Made by a program: the position numbers and the translations under genes
Shown: positions 43,201 to 49,719 of the stretch, one piece after another
Numbering within the stretch: position 1 is the stretch's first letter
Layout of the letters: each line of letters starts with the position of its first letter
Notes under the pieces: generated by a model
What the model was told of the DNA's origin: nothing
What the model saw: only the letters and a program-made list of their open reading frames with translations
The model's database searches: none
NCBI GenBank assembly: GCA_002436065.1
Contig: DIXP01000008.1
Span: 181,452 to 245,451 of the forward strand
Source: Chloroflexi bacterium UBA6077
GTDB lineage: Bacteria > Chloroflexota > UBA6077
Length of the DNA stretch: 64,000 nt
Direction: 5' to 3'

Positions 43201-45898
43201 CCGTTATGCCTGTTTGTACCTGCAAAGAAGGAGAGGCCGGTTCTTGGACTGCCTGAGCGGCCTGAGCGGCCTGAGCGGCATTCGCACGTGGCTGATAGGG
43301 CTCGAAACTCAGCTCTTCGCCCTTCCGGAACTGCTCCAACAGCCGCGCCTTCTGCTCCCGACGCCACTGTGCAGCTCGAGCCTTGCCTTCTCTGTAGGCT
43401 GTAAGCAGTCCTTGGAAATCCTTGACTCGTTTCTTGGATCGCTCGAAGGTGCCCAGCTGCTCACCAGTCACCTTGCCATAGGTGAGCCCAAGTTCTTTCA
43501 GCTTGTCTCGCAGCTCCGGTGTGGCCTTCTCCGGCATGTCGCGCAGCCACTCCCGAGTATCATCGCGCGCGGTTGCCAGTGCCTCTCGCTGGTACTGATT
43601 GATCTGCTCGATCAGCCCATCAAAGCCAGACTGCTCCTCTGGGGACAGATCGCGGGCGATGCTCTCCACCGAAGAGCGGATAACCTCGTCCTCGCGGTTC
43701 ATCAACGCGGCGTCCACCGTCGCGGGATTCTCTGCAAGCGCGGCCTTCACATCTTCAGGCTTCAGCCTTGGTGTCACCGCACCCTTCCACTGGTAGGGGA
43801 GCTCCACCTCGCCGCCCTTTGCTCCTGAGAGAGCGTTGCGTAGTCGCGCACCATGGACCTGCAGTTCGGTATCGGTTGCGCCGGTCATGTCCCTAAACCA
43901 CTGGGCCGCGGCTTTGTTGCGCTTACCCGGCACCGTAGCCAGGAATGCCGCCTCGTCGAGGGGGTGCATCGTCGCGACCTTACCCTTGAACACGCGCTGC
44001 TGCCCCAGGTAGTCGGGCACGTCGGAGAGCTCAGGTCCCTTGTCGATAACAGGAGGGGGAGTCTCGGGATCGCTTAGGATAGCCCTCAACCTTGCTCCGG
44101 CGTCCTGTCCGCGCTGTAGCTGGTTGGCCTGCATCCGGTCCATGACGGACCGCAACTGATCGAAGCCAGCGTCCGCTCGCGAAGAATCCATGGCTGCGGG
44201 GACCGGTGTCTTCAACTCCGCGTTGATGGCCCCTATCACAGCGTTCTCGCCCTGTTTGTACTGCCGCTCGGTCTGCTTAATCTTGGCAGCCAACAGCTTG
44301 TACTGATCGTTCGGAATGCGCATTCCCGCGCTCTTGGCGATCTCCATCACCCGCTGCGGACTGGTACGCTCGTCGAGGGCATCCTGGATCAGAGCGGTGA
44401 GATTCTTGCTCACCGCCTCGCGGTGAATATCATCGTAAGCAGTCCACAGTCCGCGCTTGCCGCTGCGATCAATGAACTCATCGACGATCTTCCGGTAAGC
44501 GCTGTAGCGCATCTTAGGATCCAGGTTCAGCGCCGCCTGCACCTCCTTCTCGCCTTGCTCGTCAAGCCGTACGCGCTCGTTCACCAATGGATCGGTCACA
44601 TCATGCACGACGACGTAGGGTTTGCCAGCCTCAATCTTCAACGCGGCTCGCCGTCCAAGGAATTGCGAAGCCTCGGTCTTGGTCATACGAGCTATCTGCT
44701 CTAACGGGGGAACGGCTGGTGCAGTTCCAGTAATAGGGGTAGTGCCGGCTGCCACTGGTGTGGTCGCTGCTTGCTCTACCGGCACAACTCCAGGGGCACC
44801 TATCACTCGATCCATCGTCTCGACTGGTTCGGCCTCTCCGGTGGATCTGGCAAGGCTGTTCAATGCATTGCGGAGTCGCGACTCTAAGATCTTTGCCGCC
44901 GTCTCTGCACTCTGTCGAAAGATAGGAAGCTTGCCAGCCTTTGGGGCCAGGGCACCAGCAACTGTGCCGCCAGTAAGCACCAGTCCGGGGTCCACACCCT
45001 CAGGTTGCAGCCTCTCCAGCCCAGCCGCCGTGCCCATCGCCCCGAGCATTCCCCAGAAAGCGTAGGGACCAACGATATCGGCCAGCCTGTCTACAGCCTG
45101 CGCGGGCAGTGTGCCGAGTTGAAGACCGCGGTACAACTTGCTGGTACGCTCTGCACGTGCTATCTCGGGGGCGATGCGATCGAGAGCCTGCGGCGCTTCC
45201 CTGATCATCGCCCTCATCATGCCCGACTCGGCCGCCGCCTTTCCGGCCCGCATAGATATACCAGCCCCAATCTTTGCTGGTATCCCAAAGCCAATGTAAC
45301 TGGACGGGGAGAAGAGCGTCTCAGCCAAACCAGCCTGAACGGGTACCATCCCTCGACGGAACGTGTCCCATGCCATCTGCTCCTTGCCATATGGAGCAGA
45401 CTCGTAGGCGGCAACTATCTCGTCCGCGCGATTGTAGATGTCCTCCGTACTGATCCCGAGCGCCCTGCTAACAGGATTGACTTGATCCATCATGCCGCCG
45501 GATCCACGAACGAAGCCCTCCAGTGGTGTGCCCTTCGTCTTGGCGACCTTGTACACGTAGCCGCCAAGCGTGCCCTGGCTAACAACCTCGTTCTCGGCTG
45601 TGAGTGCCGCGCCGAGCGCACCTGGCGCGGCCCCGCCGGAGTGCTGCACCTGACCGAACTGGTCCCCCTGACGCAGCGCTTCCTCGGACTTTGCCATCTC
45701 TTCCTGCCAGAAGGACCAGCGGTCGTGCCCAGGTTGGTACTGTTTGGGCACAGGACGCTGATGAAACAGGTCTATGTCATAGTTCGCGGGAACTATCGGC
45801 GTTGATGCCGGTTCTGGCATGGGAGGGGGAGTGAACACCTCCTGCGGCGTCCACAGTCCAGGCACTCTCTCACGAAGGAACTCCAGGAAGTCAGCCAC
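34226..45898 (-). CDS. Giant polyvalent protein: N6-adenine methyltransferase plus SNF2 helicase, ejected virion protein-like
   Basis: The 3,890-residue protein has Ala/Gly-rich, membrane-active-looking N-terminal (to about residue 350) and C-terminal (about 3100-3400) parts. A methyltransferase occupies about 1340-1550, with LEPSAGSGFF near 1409 and the catalytic-type SNVPF near 1474. An SNF2 helicase follows: AVGAGKTF (Walker A, about 2108), FVDEAD (about 2271), ATGTPISN, and QREGRILRQG (about 2647). The pairing is that of phage P1 DarB-like antirestriction proteins, which are packaged and ejected to shield entering DNA. It lies beside the portal and lysozyme-like genes, which supports packaging. 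A long Gly/Glu-rich linker near residue 1240-1310 covers a nested gene. Confidence 0.85.
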   Translation of the reverse strand: MADFLEFLRERVPGLWTPQEVFTPPPMPEPASTPIVPANYDIDLFHQRPVPKQYQPGHDRWSFWQEEMAKSEEALRQGDQFGQVQHSGGAAPGALGAALTAENEVVSQGTLGGYVYKVAKTKGTPLEGFVRGSGGMMDQVNPVSRALGISTEDIYNRADEIVAAYESAPYGKEQMAWDTFRRGMVPVQAGLAETLFSPSSYIGFGIPAKIGAGISMRAGKAAAESGMMRAMIREAPQALDRIAPEIARAERTSKLYRGLQLGTLPAQAVDRLADIVGPYAFWGMLGAMGTAAGLERLQPEGVDPGLVLTGGTVAGALAPKAGKLPIFRQSAETAAKILESRLRNALNSLARSTGEAEPVETMDRVIGAPGVVPVEQAATTPVAAGTTPITGTAPAVPPLEQIARMTKTEASQFLGRRAALKIEAGKPYVVVHDVTDPLVNERVRLDEQGEKEVQAALNLDPKMRYSAYRKIVDEFIDRSGKRGLWTAYDDIHREAVSKNLTALIQDALDERTSPQRVMEIAKSAGMRIPNDQYKLLAAKIKQTERQYKQGENAVIGAINAELKTPVPAAMDSSRADAGFDQLRSVMDRMQANQLQRGQDAGARLRAILSDPETPPPVIDKGPELSDVPDYLGQQRVFKGKVATMHPLDEAAFLATVPGKRNKAAAQWFRDMTGATDTELQVHGARLRNALSGAKGGEVELPYQWKGAVTPRLKPEDVKAALAENPATVDAALMNREDEVIRSSVESIARDLSPEEQSGFDGLIEQINQYQREALATARDDTREWLRDMPEKATPELRDKLKELGLTYGKVTGEQLGTFERSKKRVKDFQGLLTAYREGKARAAQWRREQKARLLEQFRKGEELSFEPYQPRANAAQAAQAAQAVQEPASPSLQVQTGITDSKKPPIVPAASEKPVTDLDREYFSRFSDAEGVAEDAVKMALAGDWSGIHALWRASHPSPARPLKKGETVENFDHKAMMSEWFAQRARIKKASGGEVSGVTPRKLQDDPEALMEYARGLAETAARRGDVPWKKGPKEPPAATPARVEPEPPTKPPASDQMPDAPATLADLIPEGGLRQLSDLYQDAKRAGLVQDEDEFRALLARDSLIRTGTGTSSKGAKGLRNRELSANGSDSYAERRPAEADQVPVPREEVSNVETPDPTSVEGGADELRRPVDQPEAITEGKEVESGTPAARTAAKEGTDAGGTEGTGTESEGPLEGAQQGAVSGVPEGRRSGQAGAGDGEQGASVREETGGAGVQRGRSSERGDEGRGVSDSEVAHVSTTSDTSVRDHIITDDDPVGARKGARELWDDNVESIKLLKTLQKESRKATPEEQAILARFRGWGASKLNKYFEPWSKEYKALSEILGEDEMRALEKSRTNAHYTSPDVVKAIWKALDRLGIGSLPRVRMLEPSAGSGFFLGLQPTHLAARSARTAIELDKGTGGILEQLYQNARVFVQGYQDTPLRPNEFDLIVSNVPFSETGFTRREWMKGGKQWLNKLGLHNQFFALALEQVRPGGVIAFITSRYTMDGQGAKALRKYLTDEADFLGAVRLPRNTFKDVADTEVVTDVVFLRKRLPGEALSKGSTGWLETRKMVLGQRSVGKHYWNQTKEDVTTTINRYWDEHPEMVVGKPSNKGSMYSEFEYTVDYEGDDLVKAIDDAFSKLPEGVIKPWERPAGEAKLPTVIKGIRKGSYYSKGNKVYRDGELVQKNADRIADAIKVRDIARRVLSYQLEGATDVALKAAQGELRKAHAQFVGKWGPLNSTFNRSALRSDPDSHLLRALENWDKTNQAALGGQWSAIKKNVTDSMIERLQMPIFNSRVVKALRQVERAERADDALAITLNDVGRVDFDHMAKLTGKSTAELERDLKGRVYLNPEGDWETADEYLTGYVKDKLRAAKVAAEKDTRYRENVEALGKVQPADLEPSQIEVRMSGHWLPPDVMSSFARDLLGVRNVTFRYVASTSEWMAETNPKHWGVDWATSRNKWGIDQYSAEEIFMALLNHKRPKVYDTVDDKLVLNSEKTLAAQEKAEAMETRFREWAWEDPTRAKKLSDIYNERFNDYVPRSFNGDHLDLVGANPAIKLRDHQKAAIWRILQSGNTLLAHAVGAGKTFVMAGAAMEMRRMGLSKKNLFIVPNHLVQQFADDFRKLYPSASLLVPTKAEFERTSRNGLFSRIATGDWDGVIIAQSQMTLMPMRPGAMETHIRKELDELRASLWEMKREGASQSSQKQIQRAIDRLEKKLDEKLKKLAERQDETGALYFEDLGLDTLFVDEADMYKNLLFTTKMERIKGLSNTDSERAMDMFLKTQFVSKRNGGRGVVFATGTPISNTIAELWTMMRYLMPDTLEGKGVGRFDSWASQYAMSETTLEQTVSGAYKPTERFSKFINAPELSKLFQHVADIMTDEDLKLPKPKLVGGKPEVISSSPDDALLDYMKDIAERIDALRGGVPPEEDNMLKISSDARKAALDMRLVDPKAPENPNGKLNRCATKVAEIYHATVDTGNPTTDRSTQLVFLDLGTPKAADDTASRPKKKAEVSAEDEFGEELVDQAAEARDALTGEEVKLLTDVYSALKQKLEALGVKTDEIAFIHEYDTPAKKKRLFDAVNNGDIRVLIGSTYKMGPGMNVQERLRALHHLDAPWRPRDIEQREGRILRQGNSWEEAQIFEYVTEKSFDGYIWQALYSKAKAIKSMMRRSVTDRTIVDNDDLVLSAAEARAIATGNPLVFRKAEIEAELAKLKMRHSTWFDEQQRAKMESISIPDRIKGAEGRIEQYRNDVALRDKSEGAKFSIEIQGKAYTDKAAAAKALKSVLPLSEKGNLIEGGEWRVGTYRGFPVRIKGYGISGNLDMSLLGNGTYETSFFEPANIEPGTFVRLDNALKKIDDRISYEQRTISRYEREMEVYKGQIGKPFEDRGKIASLESELGELLAKLTGSQQGIVSPTYRMIDQAWTAITSQGVKKGKESMEALREGVHTALPTVADEDVDLLMKHWDVIKKVHTSVQKDRKALTEELDRLAEKGLIERDRDLTMGDAFARIKALSQTGETNWKSWKSMAERYKAAGDLLLDQPYTLTGELIGGPLREKMGVGKGFRLPHAWATRPLIGAALGAMLNPEDPTSGAMLLGFAGMTTHPKAQALFKNVALASGRYVVANAIDALLVRNPAHGISPHLGSLVGKLRGKETVLDRMEKRIGPAPVEVSRQRMQGVREGQLVSKHEIEQGIGGSIPIQYRVGAGLAAGALSPTSEEDRPKAMVAGAAIGAGFPRWSALTRRVAAATESTARTAAWGKAKGEYLTKEYPDFRSRLLKSLNGSMDGQAKTRVAAVLDGEEGQFTSDWLLKRLKELGVSEDTAKRAAKDWANVSKVGDEKGAEFAGHIQFDYNYTKADEFLKHFVPFHFYATRNLPWYAEHMAKHPVIASAVLQMNRASEEERAELGLTQRFLGMFVLGGGIGQIASELVGRKGKIAVDPLAATISVMSQVRDPMEWGGETQLGEAMGAAQQVGISPYPAYQAAIQMTGQTGTKPAPSFVPLSSYAKDVAGVDVEKPLRELGAKVQGQRLGAKVDPEAAKSSRIRTRIAEMATEDGKPGAYDKYMDDPNSEAYRRAKRDVERESAVTSAATFVLPTRAKFLSETEERVRRTRAEHYPKAEVQGDEAELTPEQREQYKVAAEEYPEGTTYSGTYQSPDKRALSVKMKEFMALGSKEENEAYSAETVARTVPEDIRSIIDGDKGPRREAMADKVGQARQEFLSRPENTDFAAFWRRNSEEARKGNQDYSLDDYLKEVGRPTGSFELQKEQGPGGAIVEEQNKMLASAKYTLQKDLREYYENRNKNWMAMGAPGGMSRVRADFLADRPMLAMYFAWRQRKGYPNTEEDNMGHVDAFLKEREGELQSRR
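42067..42294 (-). CDS. Nested 75-residue gene, out of frame inside the giant gene
   Basis: This frame encodes a helical, charged protein (AQRVKAHWKEHNRELYQEFL, DLDKQALETANRAHRYAKRL, GYSEDEAASEAMRDVVLV). The layout is like the small TnpV-type proteins of mobile elements that begin with a HW...R...YQEL helix. AAGGAGGGG lies 5 nt upstream of its ATG, a near-perfect SD. The main frame over the same DNA is a low-complexity Gly/Glu/Ala/Arg linker, which is what overprinting predicts. Identity beyond this is uncertain. Confidence 0.65.
   Translation of the reverse strand: MLEEPKALAQRVKAHWKEHNRELYQEFLKDGDLDKQALETANRAHRYAKRLVAQGYSEDEAASEAMRDVVLVIVK
43198..43212. promoter_or_regulatory. Recurrent phage motif inside the giant gene
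   Basis: AGTCCGTTATGCCTG is identical to the copies at 51735 and 51795 but lies in coding sequence. It could be a binding site within the gene or a chance match. Confidence 0.35.
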
Positions 45899-46589
45899 CG
45901 TACTTCCTCCTGTAGGCAGCGCCCGCCCGCTCGGGAGCTACGCTGCGCTGCCCGTACTGCTGAACATAGGTCGCCAGGTCCGCGCCAGAGAGACCCGCGT
46001 CCATACCGGCCTTTAGGGCACTACCGTAATAGCCCTTCAATGCCCACTGCACCGCCTCCAATGGGTTGGTCCGCACGTACCGACCGGCCTCTGCCAGATC
46101 CTTGATCCCCTTATCGGCCGCGAAGGCGTTCAGCATCCCGCCTCCACCGTAGAATTGCAGCGGCCCATGACTGCCAACGGGATTTAGGTCCGTGTCTCCA
46201 ACAGCTCCGCCCCAGCCCGCCTCCGTGTCGAAGGTGGCATCCAGCACGCGCGCTGCTTCTTCACCATACATCTGGCGCGCCATGTCCAAGGCCGCAGCCC
46301 GCTGCGAATCCACACTTTGATTATTCGTGCTTTGGTTAATCATCAATGGCCCAGCACTCGCCGTCTGCCGAATCGGCGAGGCCATGCGGGCGGGACCAAG
46401 TGGCTGGTTGCCGCGCATCTGCGCCGCGATCTTCACCCAATCAATACCCTTATCAGGCTCTCTCCTAATAGCCAGGTTGCTCCAGTCGAACGGCTGTGGG
46501 CGAGAATTGGCCGGAGCAGAGACGGCGAGCAGATTGTGCCAGTCGTTGTTCAGGCTTTTCGCCAGCATGTCGAAGTCTATCCCGAACAT
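45891..46589 (-). CDS. Lysozyme/transglycosylase-like virion protein
   Basis: The 232-residue protein has a C-terminal domain with VLDATFDTEAGWGGAVGDTDLNPVGSHGPLQFYGGGGMLNAF (catalytic-type Glu in the DTEAGWG block, then the GxHGPLQ block). It is followed by a helical region ending SVAPERAGAAYRRKYGG. This matches soluble lytic transglycosylase-like domains of phage virion proteins that open the cell wall at infection. It overlaps the giant gene by 8 bp and is probably co-ejected with it. Confidence 0.75.
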   Translation of the reverse strand: MFGIDFDMLAKSLNNDWHNLLAVSAPANSRPQPFDWSNLAIRREPDKGIDWVKIAAQMRGNQPLGPARMASPIRQTASAGPLMINQSTNNQSVDSQRAAALDMARQMYGEEAARVLDATFDTEAGWGGAVGDTDLNPVGSHGPLQFYGGGGMLNAFAADKGIKDLAEAGRYVRTNPLEAVQWALKGYYGSALKAGMDAGLSGADLATYVQQYGQRSVAPERAGAAYRRKYGG

Positions 46590-46916
46590 CTACCACACCC
46601 ACCTTGTGCGCCCACTCCAGTTGCGCGGACTCTCGCCGCGATCCCAGGCACCGAGCTGCGCGTATTCACCCTTCGGGTTAAGACTGGAAAGATAGTCCGT
46701 CCACTGCATGCTTGGAGTATTAGCTAGCTTGCCGGAGTAGTCGGACTGATAGCGTCCATATTGCGACCGTAGCCACCGGCTGAACGCATCGTTTCCGCCG
46801 CCCACGTACTTACCAAATCCTGCTTCTGGCTGCTCGTTGAGGTACCAGAGGCCCTGGCCGGACATGCCAGCAAATGGGTTGCTGCCACCGAAGACGCCAT
46901 CAGCCATCGAAGCCAC
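46590..46916 (-). CDS. Small virion-region protein
   Basis: The 108-residue protein is Gly/Ser/Trp/Tyr-rich with FAGMSGQGLWYLNEQPEAGFGKYVGGGNDAFSRWLRSQYGRYQ. It is unrecognised. It lies between the lysozyme-like and 284-residue genes, head to tail with small gaps, so it is probably a virion or internal protein. Confidence 0.6.
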   Translation of the reverse strand: MASMADGVFGGSNPFAGMSGQGLWYLNEQPEAGFGKYVGGGNDAFSRWLRSQYGRYQSDYSGKLANTPSMQWTDYLSSLNPKGEYAQLGAWDRGESPRNWSGRTRWVW

Positions 46917-46919
46917 CTC

Positions 46920-47774
46920 CTAGTACAGGCCTTGGTCCTTGAGCCACTGCCAGAACAGTGTACTCTTGGGCAGACGGCCGGAAGCCATCTCGCCGGTGAA
47001 CCGCTCCGGAGCGTTGTACTGAATATCGGCCTGTCGTGCTTTCTGGAATGGGGTGACGTTGCCCCAACCTTGGAGCCCGCTCATGTTAGCCACGAACTCA
47101 GCAATGTCCCTGTCGCTCGTGAAGTTGTTCCAAAACTTGCCCCAGTCGCTGTCAGTATCCGCCGTGGAACCGAGCGCTCCGCGGATGCTCTCACCGATGT
47201 TGCCAAGTCCCACAGCTCCCAGGCCCCCGCCCATCAGCTTACTCAGGAAGCCGAGGAAGTCCCCATCGTTCATGCTCTGCTGGTTACCGGAGTTCTTGAG
47301 CATGTATGCAGCCGGGACCATGCTAGCCTTGGATTCGGCCCAACGCGTAAAGAGGTTGGATCCACGGTCGGGGTTCACCCCAACTCCCTTCAGGTACTCC
47401 CGCATCGCCGCGCCCGGATTGGAAAACCATGTCGAGTTCTTGAACCAATCGTCATCGACTGTAGCCGCGTTGGCGGCAGTCTGTGCGCTGTTGCCTGTGT
47501 TCGGGTTGTACCCTGTCGGTGCAGAAGTTGGAGATGCCTGCAACTGCCGCATCTCAGCTGGCCCCATATTCCTGTTTGTTGTATCTGCCACGCTCGTACC
47601 TCCACTCTCAGCCTGTGCCCAGGGGCTATCACTGCCAGTCCCGCTCCCAAATGTCACACTCGGATTGGTGCTCTGAAAGCCAGATTTTCCCTCGGCCACC
47701 TGCTTGTTGTAGTCCGTGCCGCCCGCAGCCTCCCAAGCTCGACGAGCCTCCTCTCCAAATAGTTGACCACTCAT
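46920..47774 (-). CDS. Phage virion-region protein of unknown function
   Basis: The 284-residue protein has a Ser/Thr/Asn/Gly-rich N-terminal half and a helical C-terminal half with a Gly-rich hydrophobic segment (FLGFLSKLMGGGLGAVGLGNIGESIRGALG). That could cross a membrane, as expected of an ejected internal protein. It overlaps the portal stop by 4 bp and is translated with it. Confidence 0.6.
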   Translation of the reverse strand: MSGQLFGEEARRAWEAAGGTDYNKQVAEGKSGFQSTNPSVTFGSGTGSDSPWAQAESGGTSVADTTNRNMGPAEMRQLQASPTSAPTGYNPNTGNSAQTAANAATVDDDWFKNSTWFSNPGAAMREYLKGVGVNPDRGSNLFTRWAESKASMVPAAYMLKNSGNQQSMNDGDFLGFLSKLMGGGLGAVGLGNIGESIRGALGSTADTDSDWGKFWNNFTSDRDIAEFVANMSGLQGWGNVTPFQKARQADIQYNAPERFTGEMASGRLPKSTLFWQWLKDQGLY

Positions 47775-49717
47775 CCGTTGTAGCCTCCCATCTCACGCTG
47801 CGCCATCAACAGGTCGGGGTTCACGTTCTGTCCCACCGCTTGTGGACCACCAGCCTGGGGCTGCGGGTTCTTCGTCCTGCCGGCCAACTGACGCCCGCCC
47901 GCCTGGCTTGCCTGCATCATGGTCATCATCTTTTCCTCGTACTTCTTCTGCTGCCATGCCACCGCTATCGGGTCATTAGGGTCCTGCATCATGGCGAAGT
48001 CCATCAGCATCTCCATGATACGCGGGTCGAAGAGCGCCTTCTCGCGGAGCAGCCTTTCCACCTCTAGCGTCGGATTCTCCAGCGCCAGGAACTTGTCGCT
48101 TCTGGCCGTCTCAGCGCTGATGATCCCCCCCTTGACCAGGTTCAGGATCAGCGTGCTCATCGCAACCATGTCCTGCGGAGTCAACTGACTGAACCGTGTC
48201 TCGACGTAGGTCCCGTTCTTCAGGACACTCTCATAGCTGAACTGCTGTCCAGCCATCCGCATCCCGCGCTTGGTCACCACCATCGGAACAGTCATCTGGT
48301 TCTTCGCGATGATCTCCAGGATCAGCTTACTCACCGCACCGCGTCCGATTTCGATGGCCGTCACCGGAGGGCTGAACACGTCGTCCGCGGCACTGGAGAG
48401 CACTGTTCTCGCGTACCCACTCTGCGCCGTCATATCGTGGCCCCACTCGATGTCCGGAATGGACCCCTTCGCCATGCTCGCCTTCACACCACTGACCAGC
48501 GGCTCCAGGATGTACGGCCGTTGTGCCACCTCGACTACCTTGACCTCGCCATTCTCATCTCTAAGGATCGTCGTCCCGCCAACTCCGAAGTCCACATCCT
48601 CGCGGTCCATCTTGGCGCTGGTCTTGATGACAACCGGCGGGTCCGCGTCCTTGGCGACCTGCGTCATGAGCGCCGAGTACAGCCGTATCATCATGGCGTA
48701 GGGGTCTCGGAGCGGGGCGTAGATGCTGTCCCCGTAGTACTTCGTCCAGTTGTTGCTCGTACCCTCGCCGTACCTGCCCTCGTGGAGCCCACCCTGGTTC
48801 GGAATGCATACCCAAGGCACCTGCCCCATTCCGTGCGGCGTCGGCTGCTTCACCCAGCGGTTATCTACCACCACCGCATGGTAGTCCCTGTCGTAGTAGG
48901 CAACGTAGCTGGCCATGTGCTTCGGATCGACGTAGCCGTTAGCATCGGCGTACAAGCTGCGGACCTCCGGCTCGAACTCGGGGAAGTCTTCCAGGAGGCG
49001 GTCCACAGTGGTATCACGGATGTACAGCACATGCTTCAGTCCCTTGCGGTTGAAGCGCGGATAGACGAATTGCCCGTCCATCAGGTCGAGCATGAAGGGG
49101 AACTCGGTGTCCTCGGGGTCGTACCACACCCGATAGCACAACCACCCACGCACACAGGCATCGCCAGCTTCCTGACGTCCAAGCGGCATCTTCCCACCAC
49201 GCAGGAGGTGATCCTGGGCAAACTTCCGCCAGCACCAGCGAAGGTAGTCCTCTATCGCCTGTGCGTCTGCGTCCTCTCCTTCGGTGCGCTTTGGCACCTG
49301 TAGCTGCATCTCGGAGCGCCCTATCCGGTTCATGAACTTGTCAGCGATAGTCCGGAGATCGTTCAGCGCCGCGTACTCGGCTTCTTCCTCCGTGCCCTCG
49401 TCGGCGTGGACCATCTGCGTCGAGTCCTCAAGCTGGTAGAGGGTGTCATCCAGCGCCATCCGCTCCTTCTGTGGGCGCCAGTAGTCCTCTTCGTCGCGGG
49501 CCAGCGTCATGATGTAGTCGATAGTCGGCGGTGGAGGCAGGTTCATCAAGGTATCGTCTATGGCCAGGGGATCCTCGGGGAGCATCTGGTCGCCACCAAG
49601 AGATGGCCCCTGCATCATCATCTGGTCTGGCATCAATGGCCCCTGTGGAGCGACGCCCATCATCATTGGATCCATACCCTGACCCTGGGGAGACATCATA
49701 TCGAGCACATCAAGCAT
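47771..49717 (-). CDS. Portal protein
   Basis: The 648-residue protein has a Met/Pro/Gln-rich N-terminus, then a body with ADKFMNRIGRSEMQLQVPKR, WLCYRVWYDPED and DSIYAPLRDPYAMMIRLYSALMTQVAKDADPPVVI. Its position directly after the large terminase, its size and its helical C-terminal region (KKYEEKMMTMMQASQAGGR) fit a podovirus-type portal dodecamer through which DNA is packaged and ejected. ATG 49717 is chosen over GTG 49720 because AGGAGA lies 6 nt upstream. Confidence 0.8.
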   Translation of the reverse strand: MLDVLDMMSPQGQGMDPMMMGVAPQGPLMPDQMMMQGPSLGGDQMLPEDPLAIDDTLMNLPPPPTIDYIMTLARDEEDYWRPQKERMALDDTLYQLEDSTQMVHADEGTEEEAEYAALNDLRTIADKFMNRIGRSEMQLQVPKRTEGEDADAQAIEDYLRWCWRKFAQDHLLRGGKMPLGRQEAGDACVRGWLCYRVWYDPEDTEFPFMLDLMDGQFVYPRFNRKGLKHVLYIRDTTVDRLLEDFPEFEPEVRSLYADANGYVDPKHMASYVAYYDRDYHAVVVDNRWVKQPTPHGMGQVPWVCIPNQGGLHEGRYGEGTSNNWTKYYGDSIYAPLRDPYAMMIRLYSALMTQVAKDADPPVVIKTSAKMDREDVDFGVGGTTILRDENGEVKVVEVAQRPYILEPLVSGVKASMAKGSIPDIEWGHDMTAQSGYARTVLSSAADDVFSPPVTAIEIGRGAVSKLILEIIAKNQMTVPMVVTKRGMRMAGQQFSYESVLKNGTYVETRFSQLTPQDMVAMSTLILNLVKGGIISAETARSDKFLALENPTLEVERLLREKALFDPRIMEMLMDFAMMQDPNDPIAVAWQQKKYEEKMMTMMQASQAGGRQLAGRTKNPQPQAGGPQAVGQNVNPDLLMAQREMGGYNG

Positions 49718-49719
49718 CA

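Noticed and set aside
42762..43367. Other out-of-frame minus-strand frames inside the giant gene
   Set aside because: Unlike 42067-42294, they lack an SD and encode Arg/Gly/Ser-rich products typical of shadow frames.
48437..49303. 288-residue plus-strand frame opposite the portal gene
   Set aside because: It has no SD and no domain and follows the codon pattern of the opposite gene.
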